A stretch of 42,156 bases of DNA from Candidatus Dadabacteria bacterium (GTDB lineage: Bacteria > Desulfobacterota_D > UBA1144 > Nemesobacterales > Nemesobacteraceae): positions 1 through 42,156 of the forward strand of contig VXTZ01000019.1 of the NCBI GenBank assembly GCA_009837205.1. The letters run 5' to 3'. The notes under the pieces are model-generated. The model ran no database searches, was not told the DNA's origin, and saw nothing but the letters and a program-made list of their open reading frames with translations. Positions 1 to 8,882 of the stretch are shown piece by piece. The translations under genes were made by a program, and so were the position numbers. The first letter of the stretch is position 1. The number at the start of each line of letters is the position of its first letter.

Positions 1-62
1 GTCATAGACAGAAGCCGTTCCATCTTCTTTTATTCTCCGCCTTTGGGAGTTATCGTATTCGC

Positions 63-959
63 ATGAACAGCTTTAAAATCGCCCTTGTTCAGAACCGGGT
101 GCACAAAGACAAAGACGAAAACCTGAAAAAAGCCATATTAAACGTAGAGAAAGCTTCTGCGCTCGGAGCGAACATAGTCTGTCTTCCCGAGCTTTTTCTC
201 ACCAGGTACTTCTGTCAATCTGAGGACACAGGCTGTTTTGATCTCGCCGAACCCATCCCCGGACCCACAACGGACAGATTCTGCGGGGAAGCGGAAAAAA
301 GAGGAGTTTTCATCGTGTGCCCGCTTTTTGAGAAAAGGGCGTCCGGCGTGTATCACAACTCCCTTGTCCTTATCGATCCCTCGGGAGAGATTTCCGGCAT
401 TTACAGAAAGATGCACATACCGGATGACCCGGGCTATTTCGAGAAGTTCTACTTTGCTCCCGGAGACACGGGGTTTTCCTGTTTTGAAACCGCTTTTGCG
501 AAGATAGGCACACTTATTTGCTGGGACCAGTGGTATCCCGAAGCGGCACGCATAGTATCGCTCAAGGGGGCGGACATTATCTTCTACCCGACCGCCATAG
601 GGTGGCGCACGGACGAGGATGAACACTCGAAAAATACCCAGCTTGAGGCATGGAAAACTGTTCAGCGCGCCCACGCGGTCTCAAATGGAATCTATGTCGC
701 AGCCGTGAACAGGGTGGGCTTCGAGGAATCGGGAGAAACCGGTGAAGGAATAAATTTCTGGGGAAATTCCTTTGTGTGTGACCCCCAGGGAACGGTGATC
801 TGCGAGGCTTCCGGCGAGAGAGACGAGATCATACTGGCCGACATCGACCTTAGGAAGCTTGAGGAGACCAGAAGGAACTGGCCCTTTCTTCGGGACCGAA
901 GAATTGACTCCTACTCCGAGCTTCGGCAAAGATTTATCGACAATGATTCCGGTACCTGA
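63..959 (+). CDS. aguB: N-carbamoylputrescine amidohydrolase
   Basis: Carbon-nitrogen hydrolase (nitrilase superfamily) of 298 residues, the usual length. It hydrolyses N-carbamoylputrescine to putrescine, CO2 and ammonia in the cytoplasm. The Glu-Lys-Cys triad is visible: E43 in LPELF, K116 in YRKMHIP and C153 in LICWDQWYPE. The IPDDPGYFEKFYF stretch after the lysine is typical of the AguB branch. The ATG at 63 has only a distant GGGAG. The agmatine deiminase gene begins 2 bases after the stop, so the two make a two-step agmatine-to-putrescine unit, and that context supports the substrate. Seen: triad and pairing. Inferred: exact substrate. Other nitrilase-family amidases are less likely. 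Confidence 0.93.
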   Translation: MNSFKIALVQNRVHKDKDENLKKAILNVEKASALGANIVCLPELFLTRYFCQSEDTGCFDLAEPIPGPTTDRFCGEAEKRGVFIVCPLFEKRASGVYHNSLVLIDPSGEISGIYRKMHIPDDPGYFEKFYFAPGDTGFSCFETAFAKIGTLICWDQWYPEAARIVSLKGADIIFYPTAIGWRTDEDEHSKNTQLEAWKTVQRAHAVSNGIYVAAVNRVGFEESGETGEGINFWGNSFVCDPQGTVICEASGERDEIILADIDLRKLEETRRNWPFLRDRRIDSYSELRQRFIDNDSGT

Positions 960-961
960 AA

Positions 962-2017
962 TTGAGTGATTCTTCAGCGGTTCGTTACAGACTTCCAGCT
1001 GAATGGGAACCTCACGACGCCACCTGGCTTGTGTGGCCGCAGAACGTAAGCGATTGGCCGGGAAAATTCTCGGGGATCGAGAGGGTATACCGCGAGATCG
1101 TAAGCCACCTGTCAGAATCAGAGAAGGTGAGAATAATAGTTGACCCCGGAGGAACACAGAAGCGGGCCGAGGGGTTTCTCAGGGAAGAATCAACTGATCT
1201 TGGCAACGTGGAGTTCTACGAGTGCTCCACGGACAGATCCTGGATACGGGATTCCGGCCCCTTCTTCGCAAGAGACGGTTCCGGGGGGCTGAGCGTGCTT
1301 GATTTCGGGTTTAACGGATGGGCCAAGTACCCGGACTGGGAAAATGACGACATGATTCCAGGGTTCGTGGCCAAGACCCTTCGTCTTGACTCAGAAACCC
1401 CTGCATGTGTTGGAAAGAAAATCATTCTTGAGGGCGGAAGCATTGACGTAAACGGAGAGGGCTCCCTGATAACAACTAGGCAGTGTCTTCTGAGTACCGA
1501 GAAACAGGTAAGGAATCCTTCTTTCGGGAAAAACGACTACAAGGCGGTGTTCTCTGAGTATTTCGGCGCAACGAACGTTCTCTGGCTTAACGAAGGCATA
1601 GAGGGAGATGATACAAACGGCCACGTTGACGATATATGCAGGTTTACGGGTCCCAGCACGGTTGTCTTATGCCTTGAGAACAGCTCCCGGGACCCGAATT
1701 ACCGCCCGCTTCGCGAAAACCTTGAGATACTCCAGGGCCTAGAGCTTGAGGATGGGGGAAAGATTGAAATCGTCCCCCTCCCGATGCCATCGCCGCTTTT
1801 TTTCGACGGAGAAAGACTTCCGGCAACTTATGCTAATTTCTACGTCTCAAACGAAAAAATTCTCGTCCCCGTCTATAACGATCCGAAAGACCGTGAGGCG
1901 CTCGGCGTACTGTCGGAACTTTTTCCCGCAAGACATGTGGTTGGAATTGACTGCATCGACCTTGTGTGGGGATTCGGAGCTATCCACTGCATGACAAAGG
2001 AAGAGCCTCTTCGCTGA
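962..2017 (+). CDS. aguA: agmatine deiminase
   Basis: Agmatine iminohydrolase (351 residues, porphyromonas-type PAD family) converting agmatine to N-carbamoylputrescine plus ammonia. Family blocks appear in order: PAEWEPHDATWLVWP near the N terminus, DRSWIRDSGP, EGGSIDVNGEG, NGHVDDICRF, and the C-terminal GAIHCMT with nucleophile C343. The reading frame starts at a TTG at 962, two bases after aguB stops; no ATG fits because the conserved N-terminal block begins within 15 residues. No Shine-Dalgarno sequence is evident, so translation is probably coupled to aguB. No arginine decarboxylase is present in the window, so the source of agmatine is not seen here. Confidence 0.93.
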   Translation: MSDSSAVRYRLPAEWEPHDATWLVWPQNVSDWPGKFSGIERVYREIVSHLSESEKVRIIVDPGGTQKRAEGFLREESTDLGNVEFYECSTDRSWIRDSGPFFARDGSGGLSVLDFGFNGWAKYPDWENDDMIPGFVAKTLRLDSETPACVGKKIILEGGSIDVNGEGSLITTRQCLLSTEKQVRNPSFGKNDYKAVFSEYFGATNVLWLNEGIEGDDTNGHVDDICRFTGPSTVVLCLENSSRDPNYRPLRENLEILQGLELEDGGKIEIVPLPMPSPLFFDGERLPATYANFYVSNEKILVPVYNDPKDREALGVLSELFPARHVVGIDCIDLVWGFGAIHCMTKEEPLR

Positions 2018-2041
2018 CCGTGCAAACTCAGACCGAGTTAA

Positions 2042-2671
2042 TCACCGCGAGACCAGGTTAACCCCTTCGTACTCAAGAATCGCCCTTTTCACGTCAAGCC
2101 CCCAGCGGTAGCCGTGAAGATCCCCCGCCTTCCCTATAATACGGTGGCAAGGCACCAGATAAGCAATCGGATTTCCCGCCACGGCATTTGAGACGGCCCT
2201 TACGGCAGTAGGCACTCCTGCCGACTCCGCGAGTTCTGAATAGGACAAGGTCTCACCCTCCCGGACCTGCATCAGCTTTTCCCATACCTTGAGCTGAAAC
2301 CGTGTTCCTAGGAGCAGTATCTCCGGAGGCCGTCTTCCCGGGGAAAACAGCAATTTCCGCAATACCTCGGCCGTCTTTTCGTCATCCCTTCGGTTCTTCG
2401 GGTTCGGCCATACCTTCCTGAATTCTTCCAAGTGGGTTTTAGGATCGGTGCGGAAAAAACTCATATGACATATAACTTCTTCGCAGATTCCGATAAGACA
2501 TTTTCCAAACGGGCTACCGTGAATTCCGTAGATAAGGCGCATCCCGGACCTGGCTTCTTTCTTTTTCCCGGAAGAAATCTCTTTTGTGTTAACCACAATA
2601 TCCCGCCATAAGTGATTCGGGAAGCTTTCCAAGACTTCATTATCGTGGGTTTTCACATTCATCGACTGCAA
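2042..2671 (-). CDS. ogt: methylated-DNA--protein-cysteine methyltransferase
   Basis: Suicide repair enzyme that takes O6-alkyl groups from guanine onto its own cysteine. The active-site PCHR is present (C175 counted from a TTG at 2671), followed by IIGKAGDLHGYRWG and the C-terminal helix. The N-terminal part (MRLIYGIHGSPFGKCLIGI from residue 44) resembles the domain preceding the methyltransferase in Ada-type proteins, but no full Ada N domain or AraC HTH is present. An ATG at 2662 is a better start than the TTG. It lies 7 to 16 bases after the acyl-CoA dehydrogenase stop on the same strand, so the two are probably co-transcribed. Both are tail-to-tail with aguA. Confidence 0.9.
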   Translation of the reverse strand: MQSMNVKTHDNEVLESFPNHLWRDIVVNTKEISSGKKKEARSGMRLIYGIHGSPFGKCLIGICEEVICHMSFFRTDPKTHLEEFRKVWPNPKNRRDDEKTAEVLRKLLFSPGRRPPEILLLGTRFQLKVWEKLMQVREGETLSYSELAESAGVPTAVRAVSNAVAGNPIAYLVPCHRIIGKAGDLHGYRWGLDVKRAILEYEGVNLVSR

Positions 2672-2678
2672 AACAAAA

Positions 2679-3893
2679 CTACCTCTTTCCGAAAATCGAT
2701 CTCGCTATTATCATCTTGTGTATCTCGTTTGTGCCTTCGTATATCTCCCCGACCTTGGAATCTCTGTAGATCTCCTCGACCTTGTAGGTGGAAGAGTCAT
2801 GGGCAAGTTCCACCATAAGCCCGAGACCCCCGAATATCTGAACGGCGTCGCGGGCCATGGTAACGCTTATCTCCGAGCCGTAGTACTTGGCGGCGGATGT
2901 CTCGAAAGTCGGGAAAGGATCCCTGTTGTCAAGGCAGATCGCGGCCTTCAAATACAGGTTCCTAGCGTTTTCTATCTCAACGGCCCTCTGCGCCAGCAAA
3001 AACTGCCAGTACTGAAAATCGGCTATCTTTTTTCCGAAAGCCTCCCTCTCGTTCATGAACTCCACGCATTCATCGAACGCCGACTGCGCCATCCCCACCC
3101 CACTTGCCCCGATTCCCGTTCTTCCGTAAAGAAGGGAATTAACGGCGACCCGAAGGCCCTCTCCTTCCTTCCCTATTAGGTTTTCCCGGGGCACCTCCAC
3201 ATCCTTAAGATATATGTCGTAGGTAAGTTCTCCCCTGTTTCCGAGTTTTTTATCCGGGGCGCTCACAGAACAGCCCGGCGAATCAAGATCAACCACTATC
3301 ATTATGGATTTGTCCCCCGCTGAGGCTAGCAGAGTAACGAAATCAGCCACCCCGGCGTTGGTTATATAGCGCTTGCGGCCGTTTACAATGTATTTTTTAC
3401 CCTTCTTGCGGGCTTTCGTTACAAGAGACTCGGTCCTTACGTCAGAACCCGACTGGGGCTCCGTCATCGCAAATGACGCCACCGAGGTTCCATCAAGAGC
3501 CGCAGCGAGATATTTTTCCTTTATGTGAGGGGACCCCATAGCCAAGGTTTTTCCGGAAAGCAAAAAGTGGGCATTTATCGTTCCCGCGACGCTCGCGCTT
3601 ATGTAGGCGAGTTCCTCCGCCATAACCGCTACTGCGCACGCCGGGTAGGAAAGACCCAGTCCCCCGTCCTTTTTTGAATACGGAATCCGGAAAAACCCCT
3701 CTGCGGCCATTTTCCTGAAAAGGTCACGGGGAAAATTCTCGTTTTTCTCGCTTTTCTCTCCTATGTCCCTAGCAATCGGAAGAACCTCTTTTTCGGCAAA
3801 ATCCCTTACTTTCTTCCTGATTTCTCTCGTCTCCTCGGGAAAAAGATGCTCCTTGTAGAGCTTTGTCTGCATTCTTTGGGGTAACTTGCGCAT
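2679..3893 (-). CDS. acyl-CoA dehydrogenase
   Basis: FAD-dependent acyl-CoA dehydrogenase of about 404 residues with the full fold: N-terminal helices (ETREIRKKVRDFAEKEVLP), middle beta domain with the flavin-contact stretch FAMTEPQSGSD, and C-terminal helical domain ending YEGTNEIHKMIIAR, the region holding the usual catalytic Glu in short/medium-chain members. It oxidises an acyl-CoA at the alpha-beta bond and passes electrons to ETF; chain length cannot be told. The frame is open to a TTG at 3956, but the ATG at 3893 has GGGAG eight bases upstream and is preferred. No ETF or beta-oxidation partners are nearby, so the pathway is unknown. Confidence 0.9.
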   Translation of the reverse strand: MRKLPQRMQTKLYKEHLFPEETREIRKKVRDFAEKEVLPIARDIGEKSEKNENFPRDLFRKMAAEGFFRIPYSKKDGGLGLSYPACAVAVMAEELAYISASVAGTINAHFLLSGKTLAMGSPHIKEKYLAAALDGTSVASFAMTEPQSGSDVRTESLVTKARKKGKKYIVNGRKRYITNAGVADFVTLLASAGDKSIMIVVDLDSPGCSVSAPDKKLGNRGELTYDIYLKDVEVPRENLIGKEGEGLRVAVNSLLYGRTGIGASGVGMAQSAFDECVEFMNEREAFGKKIADFQYWQFLLAQRAVEIENARNLYLKAAICLDNRDPFPTFETSAAKYYGSEISVTMARDAVQIFGGLGLMVELAHDSSTYKVEEIYRDSKVGEIYEGTNEIHKMIIARSIFGKR

Positions 3894-4074
3894 TCCGCTA
3901 ACTCCCGTAGTTAAAGATTGTACTTCTGCAAAGACAGGCTGGCATATGTCTTCCAAATAGTTTAACCAACTTATCAGATGAACGTTAAAAACATCTCAGG
4001 AGAACCGAGATCCGGAAGCAAAAATAAGAACCCTAGGTGCTTCCCGCTTCTCACTATCCTTGCTCTCAAGTAAA

Positions 4075-5079
4075 ATGAATCTGAGCAAATCCGCACTTGG
4101 GAGGAACCAGTTGTCTCTTACCGGAATTGTCGTACCGTACTGGGCCGACGTAAAAAAAGATGATCTCACCTATTTTTCGAAACTGGCAGAAGACTTAGGC
4201 TACCACTCCATCTGGGTTCCCGAAATGTGGGGACGGGACGCATTTTCCTTAATATCCCACATGGCTTCGGTCACAGAAAGGATAAATCTGGCCACCGGTA
4301 TCATCTCCGTTTACAGCAGGTCTCCGGCACTCATAGCGCAGACGGCGGCCACCGTGGATGAGTACTGCGGGGAAAGATTCATCCTTGGACTCGGGATAAG
4401 CAGCGTTTACCTCAACGAATACTGGCACGGCACGAAATTCGAGCGGCCCCTGAGACGGACACTTGAGTGCGTCGAGATAATAAGGACGACACTTGCAGGA
4501 AAGAGAGTCGACTATGAGGGGGAGATTTTCAGGCTTAAAAACTTCAGGCTTCTTTTTAAGCCCCGACGAAGCGAGATCCCCATATATATCGCATCCATGG
4601 GACCGAAAAACATCGAGCTTACCTCCCAGGTCGCTGACGGCTGGATTCCCTATCTCTGCCCCGTGGGCCTTATTAACGAAAGAAAAAAGGTGCTCGCTTC
4701 CAGCGGAAGAAAAATAACCGTGGCCCCGTTTATTCCGGCGATGGTTTCCGAGGACCGAAGCGAATCAAGAGAAATCGTAAGGGAATTCGTGGCCCTTTAT
4801 GTATGCTCCATGGGAGATTATTACAATAAGCTCGTAAGCAGCTATGGATTCGGGGAAGAAGCGGACAGGGCGAGAAAACTCTGGCGGGAAAACAGAGCGG
4901 AGGCTATAAAAAGCATAAGCGACGAACTGCTTGATCTTGTTTCCGTAAGCGGTTCCCCGGAGGAGGGAAGAGCAAAGCTCGCGGAGTTCGCCGAGAGCTC
5001 CGATCTCCCCATTCTCATGTTTCCCTACAACGCTTCAAGAGAGCAGACAGCTTTTGCAATGAAGGCGCTTGCCTCTTGA
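4075..5079 (+). CDS. LLM-class flavin/F420-dependent oxidoreductase
   Basis: Luciferase-like monooxygenase-superfamily TIM barrel of 334 residues. Diagnostic stretches are AEDLGYHSIWVPEMWGRD near the N terminus, INLATGIISVYSRSPALIAQTAATVDE in the middle, RFILGLGISS, and PIYIASMGPKNIELTSQVADGWIPY. This resembles the F420-dependent methylenetetrahydromethanopterin-reductase-like branch, but FMN-dependent relatives share these motifs and no F420 biosynthesis gene is in view, so the cofactor is open. The frame is open from a TTG at 4060; the ATG at 4075 is the likelier start. No clear Shine-Dalgarno. Neighbours give no pathway clue. Confidence 0.85.
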   Translation: MNLSKSALGRNQLSLTGIVVPYWADVKKDDLTYFSKLAEDLGYHSIWVPEMWGRDAFSLISHMASVTERINLATGIISVYSRSPALIAQTAATVDEYCGERFILGLGISSVYLNEYWHGTKFERPLRRTLECVEIIRTTLAGKRVDYEGEIFRLKNFRLLFKPRRSEIPIYIASMGPKNIELTSQVADGWIPYLCPVGLINERKKVLASSGRKITVAPFIPAMVSEDRSESREIVREFVALYVCSMGDYYNKLVSSYGFGEEADRARKLWRENRAEAIKSISDELLDLVSVSGSPEEGRAKLAEFAESSDLPILMFPYNASREQTAFAMKALAS

Positions 5080-5096
5080 GAGAACAGTCCGGGCTT

Positions 5097-5144
5097 AAGG
5101 GTCAGGTCTTGACATAATTTCCTGTCTTCATTATAATCCCTTCT
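5097..5144 (+). promoter_or_regulatory. consensus sigma-70 promoter with almost no leader
   Basis: TTGACA at 5109-5114 and TATAAT at 5132-5137 are both perfect hexamers with a 17-base spacer. The -10 ends 7 bases before the ATG at 5145, so transcription should begin at or within a base or two of the start codon, giving a leaderless message. The -35 lies inside the string AAGGGTCAGGTCTTGACAT (5097-5115), which contains the short inverted pair GTCA/TGAC. Such GGGTCAGGTCTTGA strings are, from memory, often seen next to RAYT-type genes; this needs a database check. Confidence 0.75.
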
Positions 5145-5990
5145 ATGGCAAGGCCGCTAAGACCGGAATACGCAGGGGCCGTCTATTACGTCTCCTCAGT
5201 CGGGAACAGAGGGCAGAGCGTCTTTCAGAACTCAGCCGACGGCAACACTTGGATAGAAGTCCTCGAGGGGGTATGCGGAAGGTTCGGATGCCTCTGCTTT
5301 GGCTACTGTCTCATGTCCGACGGGTACCATCTGGTCATTGAGACCCCAAAGCCCAACCTCTCAAAAGCCATAAGACAGCTAAACGGCGTTTACACTCAGC
5401 GTTCAAACAGGCTGCACGATACAGACGGTCATGTTTTCCGGGGAAGATATAAATCCATAGCTGTCCAGAGGGAGAAATATCTTCTACCCCTTATGGCCCA
5501 TATCTTTCTTCTCCCCCTTCGAGCCGGGTTCGTACAACATCCCAACCAGTTCAAATGGAGCAGTTGCAGGTACCTTTACGGAAAGGATGAAGCGCCAGGA
5601 TACATAGACCTCGAGTGGTTCTCAGAAGGATTCTCTTCGGATATAAACGCTTTTGATGAGTTTCTCGAAGAGAATAGTTCGCGCGACGTGATCTCGGAAG
5701 CCCGAAAGCAGGTATATCTCGGCGATGATGGATTCATAGAGCTTGTGCAGGAAAAAACGAAGAGGGATTCGCGGTCAAAAGATATTCCCAAGTATCAGCT
5801 CACAAAACCCCTACCGGGCATGATAGACGGCTTCATGCGAAGCGGACACTCAAGAGAGGAAGCGATAGCTAAAACCTACCTTACGGGGGACTACACACTG
5901 AGAGAAGTTGCCGACGCGGTCTCAGTTCACTACTCGGTTGTGAGCAAGATCGTAAGCGAATACGAGAAAACCTCTTCTCTTTCTCGGTAA
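5145..5990 (+). CDS. RAYT/Y1-type transposase relative lacking catalytic residues
   Basis: REP-associated tyrosine transposase family (Y1/HUH fold) of 281 residues. The framework is clear: MARPLRPEYAGAVYYVSS start, RQLNGVYTQRSNR at about 77-89, HVFRGRYKSI and RAGFV at about 126-130. In active members the metal-binding motif reads NHYH and a tyrosine sits in RYIxLNPVRAG. Here the first becomes D59-G60-Y61-H62 and the catalytic tyrosine is H119 (AHIFLLPLRAG), so one HUH histidine and the nucleophile are both missing. The C-terminal 100 residues include an HTH-like segment (TLREVADAVSVHYSVVSKIV). The frame is intact with no stop or frameshift. It may be a domesticated DNA-binding protein; that function is inference. 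Confidence 0.82.
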   Translation: MARPLRPEYAGAVYYVSSVGNRGQSVFQNSADGNTWIEVLEGVCGRFGCLCFGYCLMSDGYHLVIETPKPNLSKAIRQLNGVYTQRSNRLHDTDGHVFRGRYKSIAVQREKYLLPLMAHIFLLPLRAGFVQHPNQFKWSSCRYLYGKDEAPGYIDLEWFSEGFSSDINAFDEFLEENSSRDVISEARKQVYLGDDGFIELVQEKTKRDSRSKDIPKYQLTKPLPGMIDGFMRSGHSREEAIAKTYLTGDYTLREVADAVSVHYSVVSKIVSEYEKTSSLSR

Positions 5991-5996
5991 AAATCC

Positions 5997-7796
5997 TCAG
6001 TCGACTCCGGACTGCTCTGCGAGTTCCTCAACCTCGTCCACCATCGCACCTATCACGTCAAGTCCCGTCTGCCAGAAACCGGGGTTGTTTATATCTACCC
6101 CCACTCCAGAGAGGAGCTCTGCGGGCGAGGCGCTTCCCCCGGACCGAAGAAGCTCCATGTAATCGGGCACAAAAGACCTTCCCCGCTCCAAGAACATTCC
6201 GTAAAGAGCTAGGGTGAGCAGCTCACCGAATGAATATGCGTAGCAGTAAAAGGGAGAGTGTATGAAATGGGGGATGTAAAGCCACCAGTAAGCGTAGTTT
6301 TCGGTCAGGGTAACAGAATCTCCAAACATCTCACGGTTAGCCTCGATCCAGAGTTCGCTTATTCTCGGGGTCGTAAGCTCCCCCTGATCTCTTCTTTCGC
6401 TGTGCAGGTTCTGCTCGAACCTTGTAAGTACCGCCTGTCTGAAGACCGTGGCCATTATATCCTCGAGTTTTTCCGCTACCAGAACCAGCCTGCCTTCCCT
6501 TCGCGTTTCTTCCTCCTTGAGGCGGTGAAACACGAGCATTTCCGCAAAGACGCTTGCGGTCTCAGCAGTGGTAAGAGGCGTGTGGGCCTGAAAATAACCC
6601 TGTCGTCTCGAAAGATACTGGTGCACGCCGTGGCCAAGCTCGTGAGCCAGAATCATCACGTCTCTCGGTTTCCCGGTGTAGTTCATAAAAACATAGGGGT
6701 GTACGCCGGGAACCGTACCGTGGCTGAAAGCGCCTCCTCTTTTCCCGTCCCGAAGCTCGGCGTCTATCCAGTTTTTCTCGAAAAACGAAGACGCGGTCTT
6801 TTTCATCTCGGATGAGAATTCACCGAACGAAGAAAGCACGATTTCCTCTGCCTTGTCCCATGGAACCTGCTCCCTCTCCGAACCCAGGGGAGCGTAGCGG
6901 TCGTAGTCGTAGAATCTTCGGTACCCGAGAAGTTTTCCCTTGAGTCCATAGTAGCGTTTTACGAATCCGAAGCTTTGCTCGCACGATTCAAGCAGGGCTT
7001 CCACGGCACTGTGGGATATCTCGTTGCTAAGGTGACGCGCCGACATGGGATCCTCGTAGCTCCTAAGCCTGTCGTTTATTGAGTGGTCGTTTACAAGAGT
7101 GTTGAATATGTAGGTAAGTACATGGGAGTTCTCTTTAAGCCCCCTTGTGAGACCGGACCAGGCTGCCTTTCTTTTCCTTCTGTCCGGGTCGTAAAGAAGC
7201 GAGAGGGTCCGGGACTGGTTCAGCCTTTCGGTCTTGCCCGAGAGCCTCACACGAAACTGGATATTGTTCACGACCTCGTCAAAAAGTCTTGAAAACGCCT
7301 TCTGCCCGGTGTTTGACTTCTCCTGAAGTATCTTTTCCTCGGCCTCTGAGAGAGTGTGGTTTCTGTACTGTCTTTCCTGCTCGAGAAAATGCCTGTATTC
7401 CGAAAGTTCCGGGTTATTAAGAAGTTTCTTCGCTCTTTTCTTCGGAACCGAAACCCATTCAACGTAAAAGAAAATGAGCTTTTTCTGAACTTCCGTCGCC
7501 TTCTGCTGCATTGACGAACGAAAGGCGCCGTTTTTGGGGTCCCGGGTGTCGGCTGCAAAAACAAGGTGAGCGAAGGAAAGTATCTTTCCGATTCTTTCCG
7601 ACAAGCGCTCAAGCTCCTTCACCGCTCCCGCGAGCTTCCCAGCGGTAAGTGAAGGAGACTTTATCTTCCCCCTGTACTTCTTTTCAAATCTGCTCGCACG
7701 CGCCGATATCCTCTCGAAATCCTTCTCCACGCGTGGGTCGGAAATTCCTCCGTAAAGGTCCGAGAGATCCCAACTTATGCCTTCTGCTTTCGCCAT
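5997..7796 (-). CDS. pepF: oligoendopeptidase F (M3 family)
   Basis: Zinc metallopeptidase of 599 residues, normal for PepF, cleaving short cytoplasmic peptides. The HELGH motif is at 385-389 (two His ligands and the catalytic Glu) and the third ligand Glu lies in LTTAETASVFAEM at about 412. The N-terminal helical domain and SFGELLTLALY near the C terminus match the family. No signal peptide, so cytoplasmic. The ATG at 7796 has a GGAG-like stretch upstream. It follows hpt by 39 bases on the same strand and may be the last gene of the folK-hpt-pepF unit. It is tail-to-tail with the RAYT gene (6 bases apart). Confidence 0.93.
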   Translation of the reverse strand: MAKAEGISWDLSDLYGGISDPRVEKDFERISARASRFEKKYRGKIKSPSLTAGKLAGAVKELERLSERIGKILSFAHLVFAADTRDPKNGAFRSSMQQKATEVQKKLIFFYVEWVSVPKKRAKKLLNNPELSEYRHFLEQERQYRNHTLSEAEEKILQEKSNTGQKAFSRLFDEVVNNIQFRVRLSGKTERLNQSRTLSLLYDPDRRKRKAAWSGLTRGLKENSHVLTYIFNTLVNDHSINDRLRSYEDPMSARHLSNEISHSAVEALLESCEQSFGFVKRYYGLKGKLLGYRRFYDYDRYAPLGSEREQVPWDKAEEIVLSSFGEFSSEMKKTASSFFEKNWIDAELRDGKRGGAFSHGTVPGVHPYVFMNYTGKPRDVMILAHELGHGVHQYLSRRQGYFQAHTPLTTAETASVFAEMLVFHRLKEEETRREGRLVLVAEKLEDIMATVFRQAVLTRFEQNLHSERRDQGELTTPRISELWIEANREMFGDSVTLTENYAYWWLYIPHFIHSPFYCYAYSFGELLTLALYGMFLERGRSFVPDYMELLRSGGSASPAELLSGVGVDINNPGFWQTGLDVIGAMVDEVEELAEQSGVD

Positions 7797-7835
7797 GTCC
7801 GTCTCCGTAGCTCCTTGTCGGGAGCAAAAATTAAG

Positions 7836-8381
7836 TTATTCCCGAAGCAGGTATATATCCTCAAGCGATCTTCCCTTTTCCATGTAGTCCATTCCGTAGC
7901 CTACGAGGAACCCTTCATCCACTTGGAAACCCGTGTAATCAGGCTCTGGATCCATCGCGCCCTTTCCTCTTTTGTCTATGAGTGCGCATATCCGAAGCGA
8001 ACCCGGGTTTTTAGACTCTATGTGCTGCAGGATAAACTTCGCCGTCTCCGAAGTGTCAATTATATCTTCAATTATTATAACGTCCCTGCCCTCCACTTCG
8101 CATTCAATATCCCTTAAGAGCTTGAGGCGTCTAGGCCGCGTTCCCTCTCTGTAACTTGAAACCCTGAGAAACTGCCTTTCGACCATTACGGTTACCCGCA
8201 CCAGAAGATCTTCAAAGAAAGGACGCGCTCCTTTAAGAACGCAGACCGCGACGGGAGTTTTTCCCTCGTAGTCCCCCGAAATTTGCTCGGCGAGCCTCGA
8301 AACGGCGGTTTTTATATCGTCTTTTAAGAGAAATTTTTTAAGCGCGACACCTTCTAGGATTTCAGTTTCTTCAGACAGCAC
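7836..8381 (-). CDS. hpt: hypoxanthine phosphoribosyltransferase
   Basis: Purine salvage enzyme (181 residues) that joins hypoxanthine or guanine to PRPP. The PRPP-binding motif VIIIEDIIDTSET is at 101-113, the pyrophosphate loop LKGARPFFEDLL at 49-60, and the base-contact region EPDYTGFQVDEGFLVGYGMDY follows near the end. The GTG start at 8381 has GGAGGGG upstream and overlaps the folK stop by 11 bases, so it is translationally coupled to folK. hpt beside fol genes is a common arrangement and links GTP supply with folate synthesis. Confidence 0.93.
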   Translation of the reverse strand: MLSEETEILEGVALKKFLLKDDIKTAVSRLAEQISGDYEGKTPVAVCVLKGARPFFEDLLVRVTVMVERQFLRVSSYREGTRPRRLKLLRDIECEVEGRDVIIIEDIIDTSETAKFILQHIESKNPGSLRICALIDKRGKGAMDPEPDYTGFQVDEGFLVGYGMDYMEKGRSLEDIYLLRE

Positions 8382-8781
8382 CTCGCCCCTCCTTCAAAGT
8401 TTTTTCAAGTTCAGGACAAAGTTCGATCACGGAGCGGCGAAGAAACCCCCGCTCGTAAACGTCGGGATCGACAATCTCTCCGTTCCACACGAGTATATCC
8501 AGGTCCATTTTTCTCGGGCCGTAGCGATCCTCCCCGACACCTCTCCCGAGGGAAACCTCTACTCCCTTGAGCAGGGTTTTCAGTTGCTTGCAGCCAAGAC
8601 GGGTTTCTATCAGCAAGGAACCGTTTAGAAAATCCTGCTGCTCACGGGATCCTATGGGCTTGGTTCTCACGAACTTCGATTCTCCGAGAACCCTGAGTTT
8701 CTCCCCGAGCATTCGTTTGGCGACGCTTACGTTTCTCTCGGCGTCTATGTTTGAACCGACCCCGATAATAACCGTATTCAT
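8371..8781 (-). CDS. folK: 2-amino-4-hydroxy-6-hydroxymethyldihydropteridine pyrophosphokinase
   Basis: HPPK of 136 residues, transferring pyrophosphate from ATP to 6-hydroxymethyldihydropterin in folate synthesis. It opens with NTVIIGVGSNIDAERN, contains SREQQDFLNGSLLIET, and carries the signature YGPRKMDLDIL. The frame extends upstream to 8835, but the ATG at 8781 places the conserved GSN block at the usual distance and is chosen. It begins about 95 bases after a predicted transcription start and overlaps hpt at its 3-prime end. Confidence 0.93.
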   Translation of the reverse strand: MNTVIIGVGSNIDAERNVSVAKRMLGEKLRVLGESKFVRTKPIGSREQQDFLNGSLLIETRLGCKQLKTLLKGVEVSLGRGVGEDRYGPRKMDLDILVWNGEIVDPDVYERGFLRRSVIELCPELEKTLKEGRGAV

Positions 8782-8882
8782 ACCCTGATACCTTCTCCTT
8801 GCGCCGACAAAACGGTCTCCAGACCACAAAACCAAATTTCACTCAGCCACCTAAGCCGGCATCCGCGCCTAATCGGAACCGT

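Noticed and set aside
1-62. Possible gene end or RNA before aguB
   Set aside because: Too short to judge; no stop in a convincing frame, hairpin or promoter could be supported.
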